From a bacterium (GTDB taxonomy: Bacteria > JAJRZV01): 23,969 bases of DNA. Shown piece by piece: positions 9,341 through 16,799 of this stretch. The translations under genes were made by a program, and so were the position numbers. The stretch is from contig JAJRZV010000016.1 in the NCBI GenBank assembly GCA_024275095.1, forward strand, positions 1-23,969. Reading direction: 5' to 3'. Every line of letters begins with the position of its first letter. Within the stretch, counting starts at the first letter, position 1. The notes under the pieces are model-generated. The model saw only the letters and a program-made list of their open reading frames with translations, was not told the origin of the DNA and ran no database searches.

Positions 9341-10212
9341 AAGAAAACATTATACCGTGCATTTCCACCATTGTGTTTCTTTCTCTATACATTGCCGGTT
9401 GCGGTGGCGAGAGAACCTCGCTTCCAGAAACGTGCAACGGTTCGCCAGAATACTGCGCGCGACGGTACAATGAACTTGCGTATCCCACCGCCCACAATGC
9501 AATGTCGTGTGCAGACGCCGGGTGGGCCATGCCCAACCATTACCACTGCATAGAGCAACAACTACACGACGGCATACGCGCATTTATGCTGGACCTGCAC
9601 TATTTTGGTGGAGAAGTATGTCTCTGTCACGGTGTATGCATGCTCGGTTACCGGCGACTGGAAGAAGCACTGAGAGTATTCAAATCCTTTCTTGAAACCA
9701 ACCCCGGCGAAGTCCTCACTTTCATTTTCGAAAGTTACGTGGAACCAGAGGATGTAAAAAATATTTTTAAATCCACGGGGCTTCTCAAATATGTTCATTC
9801 CCAAAATCCGGATGAAGAGTGGCCCACACTCGAAGAAATGGTCACTTCCGGCATGCGACTCGTTGTTTTTACTGATTACGGTGGGGGAAGATATTCATGG
9901 TATCTGGACATATGGAAGTTTGCCTGGGAGACGCCGTATTCGGTAAAGCATGGTGAAGAGTTCCCATGCACCGTCAACAGGGGGGAGCCGACAAATAGTC
10001 TCTTTATTCTCAATCACTTCGTCACCGATCCACTGGCCTTTCCTGACTATGCCAAAGAAGTAAACTCCTATTCCTCTCTCATCGAGCACATCCACCGGTG
10101 TGCTCTCTTATACAACCGCCTGCCGAACTTTGTAGCCGTGGACTTTTATTCAGTGGGTGATCTCATGAAAGTGGTAAAAGAAGTTAATTCCTCACTCAAG
10201 CCTGCGCCATGA
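9337..10212 (+). CDS. PI-PLC X-domain-like phosphodiesterase lipoprotein
   Basis: The protein has 291 residues. I start it at the GTG at 9337, which overlaps the upstream TGA (GTGA) and opens directly into a lipoprotein signal: Lys2, a hydrophobic core, and lipobox IAGC with Cys22. The mature part matches PLC-like phosphodiesterases (TIM-barrel X domain): TAHNAM with His53, LHDGIRAFMLDLHYF, and CLCHGVC with His98 are the two catalytic histidines and the surrounding strand, followed by LETNPGEVLTFIFESYV. Such enzymes cleave phosphoinositides or related glycerophosphodiesters; bacterial lipoprotein members are poorly studied. Several cysteines (33, 40, 58, 71, 95, 97, 101) suggest disulphides outside the cytoplasm. 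The product is probably anchored to the outer or inner membrane. It is the last gene of the plus-strand operon and its 3' end overlaps the convergent CPBP-like gene by 21 bp. Confidence 0.85.
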   Translation: MKENIIPCISTIVFLSLYIAGCGGERTSLPETCNGSPEYCARRYNELAYPTAHNAMSCADAGWAMPNHYHCIEQQLHDGIRAFMLDLHYFGGEVCLCHGVCMLGYRRLEEALRVFKSFLETNPGEVLTFIFESYVEPEDVKNIFKSTGLLKYVHSQNPDEEWPTLEEMVTSGMRLVVFTDYGGGRYSWYLDIWKFAWETPYSVKHGEEFPCTVNRGEPTNSLFILNHFVTDPLAFPDYAKEVNSYSSLIEHIHRCALLYNRLPNFVAVDFYSVGDLMKVVKEVNSSLKPAP

Positions 10213-11037
10213 ACCGGTGAAATATACGAGCATAAGCCCGACAATAAGTAATAATATTGAACCTGTTAGACCTTCAGGTCCGGCAACGAGCATGTTGTAC
10301 TCTGATGCAAAAACTGCCAGCGTACTGCCAGCGCTCATATAGACACCCCAGAAAACAGCAGAACACACCGCACTTCTCGTGCGCGCGTACACAGCACCCA
10401 TAATTAACCCAAGGGAAAAACGATTGAAAAAAACCTCAATTGAACCGACGACAGGATGACCTGGATAAAGCACCCCTGACCATGCAAGGGGCACATGGTA
10501 AAGCGCCCAGGCCGTTGCTGAAAAGAGGAGTCCCGCAAACGAGGGCGTATCGTTCATGAGCCATTGCCTCCAGAACCACTCTGAAGGCCACGAAAAAAGG
10601 AATAGCACGGCCGGCCCTACAAAAAAACCTCCCAGGAAAACCGCCAGAAGCAAATGGATCTCTTTCACACCCTTGCGAGCGAGGTATTCTCTGAGAATTT
10701 CTTTTACCGCGGGCATATCCCACGAAAGAGATAGAAATCCCAGTGCCCACGAAACTCCGTATATAACTACAGGGATAAAAACGCCGGCTGCGTAAATCAA
10801 CAGGAGATGTTTAACCCTCGTTGGAGAAGCCGTCGCCTGCACAGTCAATCCTGCACGGATGCAAAAAAGAAGTGCTGCAGCCGGGAAAAGAGGATGAAGC
10901 AATACCGATATACTGCAAAAGCCGCGACCACATCCCTGGAGGAAACACCCCAGGCCCGCAGAAAACATAAGGGCAACTGCAATGAGTATCAGGCGAACAC
11001 TACCTGCAAACCGTGCTTTCACATCTTTTTTCTTCAT
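10192..11037 (-). CDS. CPBP (CAAX protease/bacteriocin-processing)-like integral membrane protein, motifs incomplete
   Basis: This 281-residue protein has about seven or eight hydrophobic segments. The CPBP/Rce1-type signature is recognisable: SEWFWRQWL stands where the family has EExxxR, WALYHVPLAW matches the second motif with its His, and GAVYARTRSAVCSAVFWGVY matches the third block. However, the first Glu of motif 1 is Ser, and the His expected in motif 3 appears to be Trp, so proteolytic activity is doubtful. The start ATG overlaps the sfsA stop by ATGA, so translation is probably coupled to sfsA. The reading frame runs 21 bp into the end of the convergent phospholipase-like gene, leaving no room for a terminator between them. 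The family assignment is from motif order; a non-enzymatic membrane role is possible. Confidence 0.7.
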   Translation of the reverse strand: MKKKDVKARFAGSVRLILIAVALMFSAGLGCFLQGCGRGFCSISVLLHPLFPAAALLFCIRAGLTVQATASPTRVKHLLLIYAAGVFIPVVIYGVSWALGFLSLSWDMPAVKEILREYLARKGVKEIHLLLAVFLGGFFVGPAVLFLFSWPSEWFWRQWLMNDTPSFAGLLFSATAWALYHVPLAWSGVLYPGHPVVGSIEVFFNRFSLGLIMGAVYARTRSAVCSAVFWGVYMSAGSTLAVFASEYNMLVAGPEGLTGSILLLIVGLMLVYFTGSWRRLE

Positions 11038-11702
11038 ATTTTCACGGGTATCTCCTTGTTCAAATACACCCTGGGGACATCCACCCGTGCCTGAAAAGCG
11101 CGTACGCGGACTCCTGCTTTCACGGCATCTCGAACAGCGACAGCGAATAGGGGATCCACTTCTTCGTTCAGTCCCACGGAGCTCGCCAGAGCAGAACCAG
11201 CGACAAATACAAGTTCGCAGTGCTTGCCATGCCTCGCCAATCGTGTCATGACATCTACATGATGCTTTCCCCGGACTGTCGGCGCGTCTGGAAACAAGAA
11301 CAAGCCTTTTCTGTCCTTCATCAGGTTAACACCCTTCACTTCTATCACCTTTTTCACACGGCCCCTGTGAAGAATCACAAAATCAAAACGCACATCTTCC
11401 ATATAGAATTCACGCTTTATCCTCTCCGGGGAATGAATTTGAAGAAGGTAACAAAAAAACAATTCATTGGGAAGGGACGAATTGACAATGAAAAAATGAC
11501 CACGGCGAATGGCAAAGTAAAGTGTCCACTCTGTTTTCCTGGAAACTGAAAGACGCTCTCTTTTCACCACAACCTCTGCCCCGGGGAACAGCAATTCGTT
11601 TAAACGGCCGGAATCCCTGAGATGAGCAAGAACGGGTACGTCATCAATACGGACCTCTGCAAGGAACCGGTTAAGACGGCGCACAAAAATCCCCTCTCTC
11701 AA
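11034..11702 (-). CDS. sfsA: SfsA family protein (sugar fermentation stimulation / DNA-binding nuclease-like)
   Basis: The SfsA hallmarks are all present: RRLNRFLAEV near the N-terminus, HLRDSGRLNELLFPGAEV, RKTEWTL, NSSLPNELFF, RFDFVI, VIEVKGVNL, LFLFPDAPTVRGKHHVDVM, and the C-terminal GVRVRAFQARVD. The family has an OB-like N-terminal part and a PD-(D/E)xK-type nuclease fold; its function in sugar metabolism regulation is old and loosely defined. The start is uncertain. I use the TTG at 11702, giving about the usual length, with AGGAG very close upstream. A GTG at 11684 has better-spaced GAGAGGGG but would trim conserved residues. ATGs at 11759 and 11768 would overlap the divergent peptidase gene. 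The gene is followed by the CPBP-like gene with an ATGA overlap. Confidence 0.9.
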   Translation of the reverse strand: MREGIFVRRLNRFLAEVRIDDVPVLAHLRDSGRLNELLFPGAEVVVKRERLSVSRKTEWTLYFAIRRGHFFIVNSSLPNELFFCYLLQIHSPERIKREFYMEDVRFDFVILHRGRVKKVIEVKGVNLMKDRKGLFLFPDAPTVRGKHHVDVMTRLARHGKHCELVFVAGSALASSVGLNEEVDPLFAVAVRDAVKAGVRVRAFQARVDVPRVYLNKEIPVKI

Positions 11703-11730
11703 TTCTCCTCTTATGTGAAAGGTCGGTATA

Positions 11731-12660
11731 ATGGAATTATTGAAGTTTCCAGGCCTCATAATTGTCATCTTTATCTTTACTCCTGTAACCGCCTCTTCAC
11801 AAAATTTTCTTATACAAAAAACCCGTCTCGCCATCTTTCATTATCACCCTTCCGACGCCCTCTTTGCCAGGTACGTGATCAAGGACTTTGACAGGTACGT
11901 ATCCACAATGATGGAAAAAGCAGGGATATCTCAATTTCAAGAAAAAATTAAGATCTTTATTGCTCCCGGAAAGGAAGAATTCTTCCAGTATCAACGCAAT
12001 AAATTTCTCCCTCCATGGGCTGTTGGAACTGCATATTCACACGAACTTCTGGTATTCGTACTTTCTCCGTGGGCCATCAACACATCGTTAAAAGCCGCTA
12101 AAAAAACAGTATTTCACGAAGTAGCTCACCTTATCGTGGACCAATGCCTCGGTAAAAAAGAAATACCCCGGTGGCTATCTGAAGGTCTTGCCATGTACCT
12201 CTCGAATGAATGGGAAGTGCTTAACTCTGTGGAACTGGCACGTGCTGCACTGGGCGGCTACCTTTATCCTTTGAGTATGCTGGGGAGCTATTTTCCTGAA
12301 AAAGCTCACAGGGCAAACCTCGCATACTCCCAGTCTGCTTCGTTCGTGTGGTTCCTGGTGGGGCAGGCAGGGAGTGTCAAAAACTTACTGGACTCCATCT
12401 ATCATGCACCTTCCTGGAAGGTGGGAATTAAAAAAGCAACTGGGAATGGCGTCTACTACCTTTTCTCACAGTGGAAAAAACGCGTTCGCAGGCGTTATAC
12501 CTGGATAAGCATACTCGGAAGCGCTACAACATTCTGGTTTCTAATGAGCATATTCTTCATCCTTTCTTATGTATTCAAGCGACACAGAACTCGAAAAAAA
12601 ATGGAACAAATGGACCAGGAAGAAAACGGGTTTTCATCCCCCGACAATTTACTTCATTAA
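11731..12660 (+). CDS. Membrane-anchored gluzincin peptidase (peptidase MA-like, HExxH)
   Basis: The protein has 309 residues. The N-terminal hydrophobic stretch (residues 5-22) ends in TASSQ and looks like a signal peptide. HEVAH at 129-133 is the zinc motif, and the Glu of PRWLSEGLAMYLS (Glu151) is the likely third ligand, giving the HExxH-(17)-E arrangement of gluzincins; the block fits the peptidase MA-like superfamily. A second hydrophobic segment near residues 253-277 is followed by KRHRTRKK, so the protease domain should lie in the periplasm with a single membrane anchor and a basic cytoplasmic tail. AAAGG lies about 8 nt before the ATG. It diverges from sfsA with 28 nt between the chosen starts. 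Substrate unknown. Confidence 0.85.
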   Translation: MELLKFPGLIIVIFIFTPVTASSQNFLIQKTRLAIFHYHPSDALFARYVIKDFDRYVSTMMEKAGISQFQEKIKIFIAPGKEEFFQYQRNKFLPPWAVGTAYSHELLVFVLSPWAINTSLKAAKKTVFHEVAHLIVDQCLGKKEIPRWLSEGLAMYLSNEWEVLNSVELARAALGGYLYPLSMLGSYFPEKAHRANLAYSQSASFVWFLVGQAGSVKNLLDSIYHAPSWKVGIKKATGNGVYYLFSQWKKRVRRRYTWISILGSATTFWFLMSIFFILSYVFKRHRTRKKMEQMDQEENGFSSPDNLLH

Positions 12661-12671
12661 GCTCTATCAAA

Positions 12672-12704
12672 TAAAAAGCGGGGTGCCAGGGTTGGGCACC
12701 CCGC
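12672..12704 (-). terminator. Intrinsic terminator ending the minus-strand block
   Basis: A perfect 10-bp GC-rich stem (GCGGGGTGCC at 12678-12687 with GGCACCCCGC at 12695-12704) closes a 7-nt loop. Read on the minus strand the stem is followed by TTTTTAT, a proper U-tract, 50 nt after the stop of the Cys-rich lipoprotein gene. On the plus strand no T-run follows, so it serves the convergent peptidase gene poorly if at all. Confidence 0.9.
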
Positions 12705-12753
12705 GGGAACCTTCTAAATTACACTCAATGTTTCTTCTACGAACCGATCCCCA

Positions 12754-13938
12754 TCACGAACCACAGACGGCATCAGTAACGTCAACTCCGTTGTAAATCA
12801 CAGCAGCGGGACAGCCGTCTGTACAAATCTGGTCTGAGAAATCAAGCTGTAGTGTATCCACCCCGTTGGACAGGGTTACGCTTCCATCGAATGGTTCGTT
12901 ATCTTCTAAAAGAGAAGAATAGTAGCAATTTGCATAATCCATAACAACGGAATCGAAATCAACGCTTCCGTAACCGCCTTCTGTCCCATTCCACCATGCA
13001 TTTTCAAGAAAACCGTCGATGGTGAACCCATAATCAGAAGCATCTTTAACCCACAGGTTATCCACAACACCGTATTCAGCCATGTAACAGTCCGTAATAT
13101 CAGTCCAGTTTACAGGGCAATCCATTGAGCCGTACTCCAGGTCTATGTAATAGTCAGGATAGGTAGAAGAATTGGTATAGGATGTCTGTACGGTTCCTTT
13201 CGCTGCCTCCTCGTAATACCCCTCGCTCGTGTCCTGGAGCTGATAATAAGCCAGATCCAGATTGACCTCTTCAGTAGCAGGGTCGTAAGAACCGTCCACA
13301 TATATCACAGCGACAAAATGAAAAGAGTTACCCAAATCGTCTGTACCGTTGAGGTCGGCATTTACAATGAATGTGCCACTGTTTTCTCCCTTAATTCGAA
13401 TTTCCACATAAGCCTTTCCTTCAATATGAGCACCCTGCACGTCACAGGAACCGTCAAACTTGATGATCATGTAGGTGCACGAGGAAGAAGAGTAAGTGGT
13501 ATCGTAGCAATCCGTATCAACCTGGACCGCATTTCCACAATAGGTGGTGAGATCAAAAGGATCCTCAATTACCTCCTGAAGCGGTTTAATCTTCAGCGCT
13601 TTCTTCGTCATCCCAAGCACCGCGGGAGGGGAAAGGGACGAGCCTGATTGGGTGAACATAGAAAAAGCGCTGGCCATGTCCACGCCGGGAAGAGAACTCA
13701 CATCGCTGAAACCTCTCACGCCCTGGTCTCCCAGAAGGGCTGCCGGTTGAAAATCAGAGCTGCCGGGATCCAGAGGAACGGGCTCAGCCGTCTCCTTGAT
13801 TTGATTAATACCTTGGGAAACTTCAGCATCTGCTTTGTTCTGCGCGTCTTCCTTGGTTACAGCCGAGGGTCCGCTTTCCCCGCAGCCAAACACGAAAAAT
13901 AACATCGCCATCCCTGCTATTCCTATCTTCCATTTCAT
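12754..13938 (-). CDS. Cys-rich hypothetical lipoprotein (394 aa)
   Basis: I do not recognise the family. The N-terminus is a lipoprotein signal: MKWK, a hydrophobic core, and lipobox VFGC with Cys19. Residues 20 to about 115 are a low-complexity linker rich in Ser, Pro, Ala and Asp. The rest is rich in Thr, Ser, Tyr, Asp, Gly and Asn with alternating hydrophobic residues, suggesting a beta-rich exported domain. It carries ten cysteines besides the lipobox, an even number that fits disulphide bonding. The start is secure: GGAGGTGA, a near-perfect anti-Shine-Dalgarno match, lies 4 nt before the ATG. It is the last gene before a strong terminator and sits directly downstream of tRNA-Thr. Confidence 0.82.
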   Translation of the reverse strand: MKWKIGIAGMAMLFFVFGCGESGPSAVTKEDAQNKADAEVSQGINQIKETAEPVPLDPGSSDFQPAALLGDQGVRGFSDVSSLPGVDMASAFSMFTQSGSSLSPPAVLGMTKKALKIKPLQEVIEDPFDLTTYCGNAVQVDTDCYDTTYSSSSCTYMIIKFDGSCDVQGAHIEGKAYVEIRIKGENSGTFIVNADLNGTDDLGNSFHFVAVIYVDGSYDPATEEVNLDLAYYQLQDTSEGYYEEAAKGTVQTSYTNSSTYPDYYIDLEYGSMDCPVNWTDITDCYMAEYGVVDNLWVKDASDYGFTIDGFLENAWWNGTEGGYGSVDFDSVVMDYANCYYSSLLEDNEPFDGSVTLSNGVDTLQLDFSDQICTDGCPAAVIYNGVDVTDAVCGS

Positions 13939-13980
13939 GTCCTCACCTCCTGGAAATGTTCATTTTTTTCTTTCCATTCC

Positions 13981-14055
13981 TGGAGCCGGCGGCCAGATTT
14001 GAACTGGCGACCTGCTGATTACGAATCAGCTGCTCTACCGCTGAGCTACGCCGGC
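13981..14055 (-). tRNA. tRNA-Thr (anticodon CGU)
   Basis: The 75-nt cloverleaf folds fully on the minus strand. It has a 7-bp acceptor stem (GCCGGCG with CGCCGGC), a D stem GCTC/GAGC, an anticodon stem GCTGA/TCAGC around loop TTCGTAA with anticodon CGT at its centre, a five-base variable loop, and a T stem GCCAG/CTGGC with loop TTCAAAT. The discriminator base is U and the CCA end is encoded. It reads ACG threonine codons. It lies between aroF (64 nt upstream) and the lipoprotein gene (42 nt downstream). No integrated element or duplicated 3' end is visible beside it. Confidence 0.97.
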
Positions 14056-14119
14056 CTGCTACTTTAAATAAAGTTTCTCCCACCTCCCTGCACCGTGCTG
14101 ATTTATCCTATCCCCTGCC

Positions 14120-15142
14120 TTACACGCTCCGTCCTACCGCCTCTGCCACCCTCCTTACACCCTCCATCAGCTCTGCAAATTTCTCGGGCTTGAGTGACTG
14201 GGCGCCATCAGACTTGGCACGTTCCGGGTCATTATGCACCTCCACTATAAGCCCGTCTGCTCCCGCTGCCACAGCCGCAAGGGCCATGGGCTTTACATAC
14301 TTCCACACGCCTGTACCATGGGAAGGATCGACAATTACGGGCAGGTGAGTCCTGTCCTTAAGAACAGGAACGGCGCTGATGTCCAGTGTGTTCCGTGTGG
14401 CCGTCTCAAACGTGCGGATGCCCCGTTCGCACAAAATCACGTTGGGATTGCCCTGGGAAAGAATGTACTCTGCAGCCATCAGGAACTCCTCGATTGTGGT
14501 CATCATTCCCCTTTTAAGAAGCACCGGCTTGTTCACCTGCCCCAGCTGTTTGAGAAGTGCAAAATTCTGAACGTTTCTCGCGCCTACCTGGAGAACGTCC
14601 GCGTATTCAGCCACGAGTTCCACATCGCGGGTATCCATCACTTCTGTTACCACTGGCAGGCCAGACTCTGCGCGAGCATCACTGAGAATCTTCAATCCTT
14701 CCTCTGCAAGTCCCTGGAAGCTGTAGGGGGATGTGCGTGGTTTAAAAGCACCGCCGCGCAGTGCTCTGGCTCCTGCATCTCGAACCTGTTTGGCGATTTT
14801 AACCATCTGCTCGCGCGTTTCCACTGAGCAGGGACCTGCAATTACAACAAGCGCGTTTCCACCCACCTCAACGTTTTCGGCAATCCTGACCTTTGTGCCT
14901 TCAGGATGTGTTTCTCTTGAAGCCAGCTTATAAGGTTTCAGCACATAGGTCACACTTTCCACACACCGCAGGGCCTCAAGGGCTTCTTTTAAATCACCCT
15001 TACCGCGTTCATCTCCGATACATGCGATAACGGTCTTCTCCACCCCTTTAAGAACATGAGGGGTATAACCCATTTCGCGTATACGCTGGGCTGTCGCCTG
15101 AATCTCCTCTTCGCTAACGCCGGTTTTCAAGACAACGATCAC
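14120..15142 (-). CDS. aroF: 3-deoxy-7-phosphoheptulonate (DAHP) synthase with N-terminal regulatory domain
   Basis: This enzyme condenses phosphoenolpyruvate with erythrose 4-phosphate, the first step of the shikimate pathway to aromatic amino acids. The 340 residues fall into a ferredoxin-like/ACT-type N-terminal domain (about 1-75) and a TIM barrel. IAGPCSVE (metal-ligand Cys105), [49 protein letters not shown] and VDPSHGTG are all hallmarks of the type I-beta group, exemplified by Thermotoga AroF. In that enzyme the N-terminal domain mediates inhibition by Phe/Tyr, so similar feedback is likely. The GTG start is preceded by GAGAGGTGAG. A promoter with a perfect -10 lies upstream, so it is probably transcribed separately from the outer-membrane protein gene. 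Confidence 0.95.
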   Translation of the reverse strand: MIVVLKTGVSEEEIQATAQRIREMGYTPHVLKGVEKTVIACIGDERGKGDLKEALEALRCVESVTYVLKPYKLASRETHPEGTKVRIAENVEVGGNALVVIAGPCSVETREQMVKIAKQVRDAGARALRGGAFKPRTSPYSFQGLAEEGLKILSDARAESGLPVVTEVMDTRDVELVAEYADVLQVGARNVQNFALLKQLGQVNKPVLLKRGMMTTIEEFLMAAEYILSQGNPNVILCERGIRTFETATRNTLDISAVPVLKDRTHLPVIVDPSHGTGVWKYVKPMALAAVAAGADGLIVEVHNDPERAKSDGAQSLKPEKFAELMEGVRRVAEAVGRSV

Positions 15143-15201
15143 CGTCTCACCTCTCTCTTTTTTGTTTGATGTTAAAATTCAAGTGAACATGTAGCTTCAT
15201 T

Positions 15202-15230
15202 ATTATACTTTCTATTTTCCACTTTTAAAA
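15202..15230 (-). promoter_or_regulatory. Putative sigma-70 promoter for aroF
   Basis: On the minus strand TTTTAA (15225-15230) is followed after 17 nt by a perfect TATAAT (15202-15207). Transcription would start near 15195, leaving a leader of about 50 nt before the GTG at 15142. I see no attenuator or leader peptide in that leader. Confidence 0.5.
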
Positions 15231-15262
15231 CAAGCATTATTCCTGCACATGCCTTCATAAGG

Positions 15263-16735
15263 TTAAAAGTATACTGACAATCCGCCTTCAATTTTACTCT
15301 CGTTGGGAACGCGTTTATCAAGAAAGCTACTAAACGAACTCACGGTTACTGCCATGTCAAACTTGAGAAACAGCAAACTCAGTCCCAGGCCTGCAAAATA
15401 TACGTTTCCTGGTGCGCTGTTTTTAAGATCCCTTCTGTAACCTGCACGGATCTGAAGAACCTTTATGTTTGCCTCCACACCGGCTGCAATCTCCTGGTTT
15501 TCCACTTCGGGATTGAACGTGGACTTTGTCGGAAGGATATCTGCATCAAAGGAAAAACTGAGGACTTTCAACAGGTGAAAGTTAAATCCTGCACGAAGTT
15601 TCGGTTGTATTTCTATTGACCCTCCATTTGCTGTTTTGATGTTGGGAGCATTAACATCTTTCGCGACAAATCCCAGGTTGATCATGGGAAACTGAGCCAT
15701 AATCCCGAGGTCAACACTCATATTGGTGCTGGGATGTCCTTTGAACATTTCCACAAGTTTTTCAACATCACGACCTTTTACAAGGTCTGATACACGAACG
15801 ATTTCGTCCACTGCCCAGCCCTGAATGATTTTCAGTGCAGCACCCAGGGCAAGAAAATCGGTCAGACGTATCCCGGCAGCAAGCGGGAACTCCACCGCCG
15901 TATACCCGCGAATACGAGCCCCTGTTTGATTCTCCGAGAGCGGGTTGGTGTTCATTGGTGCTATGGCAAGAGTATAGATCGCATTGTCAATGTCCGGGGT
16001 TGAACGAGGAATACCCCTTTGCTTATAGTGATACCCCATGCGGTTGAGATAATCATCCACAAAGGGATTGGATGTGAAACTATTAATTTCATTCCATTCA
16101 GAATATTCGTTCACAATTCGACTGCGCAGTTCCTGGTATTCATTCTGGCTGAAGAAATCTGCACCCTGACGCGGTTCCGTACCTGCAAGGGCCAGGATGT
16201 ACGCCCTGCCTCCAGCATTATTGGCGTCAACGAGGCCCGTATTTTGAAGGTCAATGTACGGCCCTGCACCAATGTCGCCCTGAATAACTATTCCAACACC
16301 AAAACGATGAATAGCCAGGAATGCTCCCCCATCAGCTACCAGCCCGAAACCTGTCTTCTTATCAAATTCACCAAGTCGTTCTATAAAATCAGTGATATAT
16401 GAAAGGTCATAGTTAAGCAGTGCTTCAGTACTTGCAGCAGCCGCGTATATACCCTTGGGGTCCAGTTCAATAAGACTGTCCAGTTTGCCAATAAGATCGC
16501 CGTATGTGTTGTAACCCGTCCCCACCGTAACTCCCACGCCTCTTTCACCCCCTTCGTTGAAAGCGAGGGCTGCCGGGTTCCAGTATACTGCGGACGAGTC
16601 GTCAACTTTTGCCACAAAGGCACCACCAAGAGCCAGTGCCCGCGGACCGATAATGCGGAACCTGTCAGCATGTAAACCCGCGGGAGCCAGTGTTATGACC
16701 AACACCACAAAAAGCACATCTCTTCTCGGGCCCAT
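15263..16735 (-). CDS. Outer-membrane beta-barrel-like protein (TraF-like family)
   Basis: The 490-residue protein begins with a signal peptide (Arg4-Arg5, hydrophobic core, likely cleavage after LHA at 23). The following PRALALGGAFVAKVDD and SAVYWNPAALA blocks are the conserved opening of a family of predicted outer-membrane proteins that databases often label conjugal transfer TraF; the same opening occurs in FadL-like barrels. Later segments alternate hydrophobic and polar residues (for example LSFSFDADILPTKSTF), and the chain ends in VYF, an aromatic C-terminus typical of barrels recognised by the BAM machinery. No other conjugation gene is nearby, so the TraF name should not be read as function. 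CGGAGGTG precedes the ATG by 4 nt. The gap to uvrB is 64 nt, so it may be co-transcribed. Confidence 0.8.
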   Translation of the reverse strand: MGPRRDVLFVVLVITLAPAGLHADRFRIIGPRALALGGAFVAKVDDSSAVYWNPAALAFNEGGERGVGVTVGTGYNTYGDLIGKLDSLIELDPKGIYAAAASTEALLNYDLSYITDFIERLGEFDKKTGFGLVADGGAFLAIHRFGVGIVIQGDIGAGPYIDLQNTGLVDANNAGGRAYILALAGTEPRQGADFFSQNEYQELRSRIVNEYSEWNEINSFTSNPFVDDYLNRMGYHYKQRGIPRSTPDIDNAIYTLAIAPMNTNPLSENQTGARIRGYTAVEFPLAAGIRLTDFLALGAALKIIQGWAVDEIVRVSDLVKGRDVEKLVEMFKGHPSTNMSVDLGIMAQFPMINLGFVAKDVNAPNIKTANGGSIEIQPKLRAGFNFHLLKVLSFSFDADILPTKSTFNPEVENQEIAAGVEANIKVLQIRAGYRRDLKNSAPGNVYFAGLGLSLLFLKFDMAVTVSSFSSFLDKRVPNESKIEGGLSVYF

Positions 16736-16799
16736 TTCACACCTCCGGTGCAGATTTTCTCAAACGAACACTTACTTGTATGTGATATTTCTCACGCGG

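Noticed and set aside
12678-12704. The hairpin as a plus-strand terminator for the peptidase gene
   Set aside because: No T-run follows on the plus strand; the U-tract is present only when it is read on the minus strand.
13981-14055. tRNA-Thr as an integration site for a mobile element
   Set aside because: No integrase, no repeated tRNA 3' end and no change in gene character is seen on either side.
14061-14074. A 14-nt AT-rich palindrome (ACTTTAAATAAAGT) just upstream of tRNA-Thr
   Set aside because: It is short and isolated, matches no operator I know, and its hexamers are poor -10 elements; chance is sufficient.
15263-16735. Conjugation function for the TraF-like protein
   Set aside because: No other transfer gene is present, and the family label is applied widely to chromosomal outer-membrane barrel proteins.
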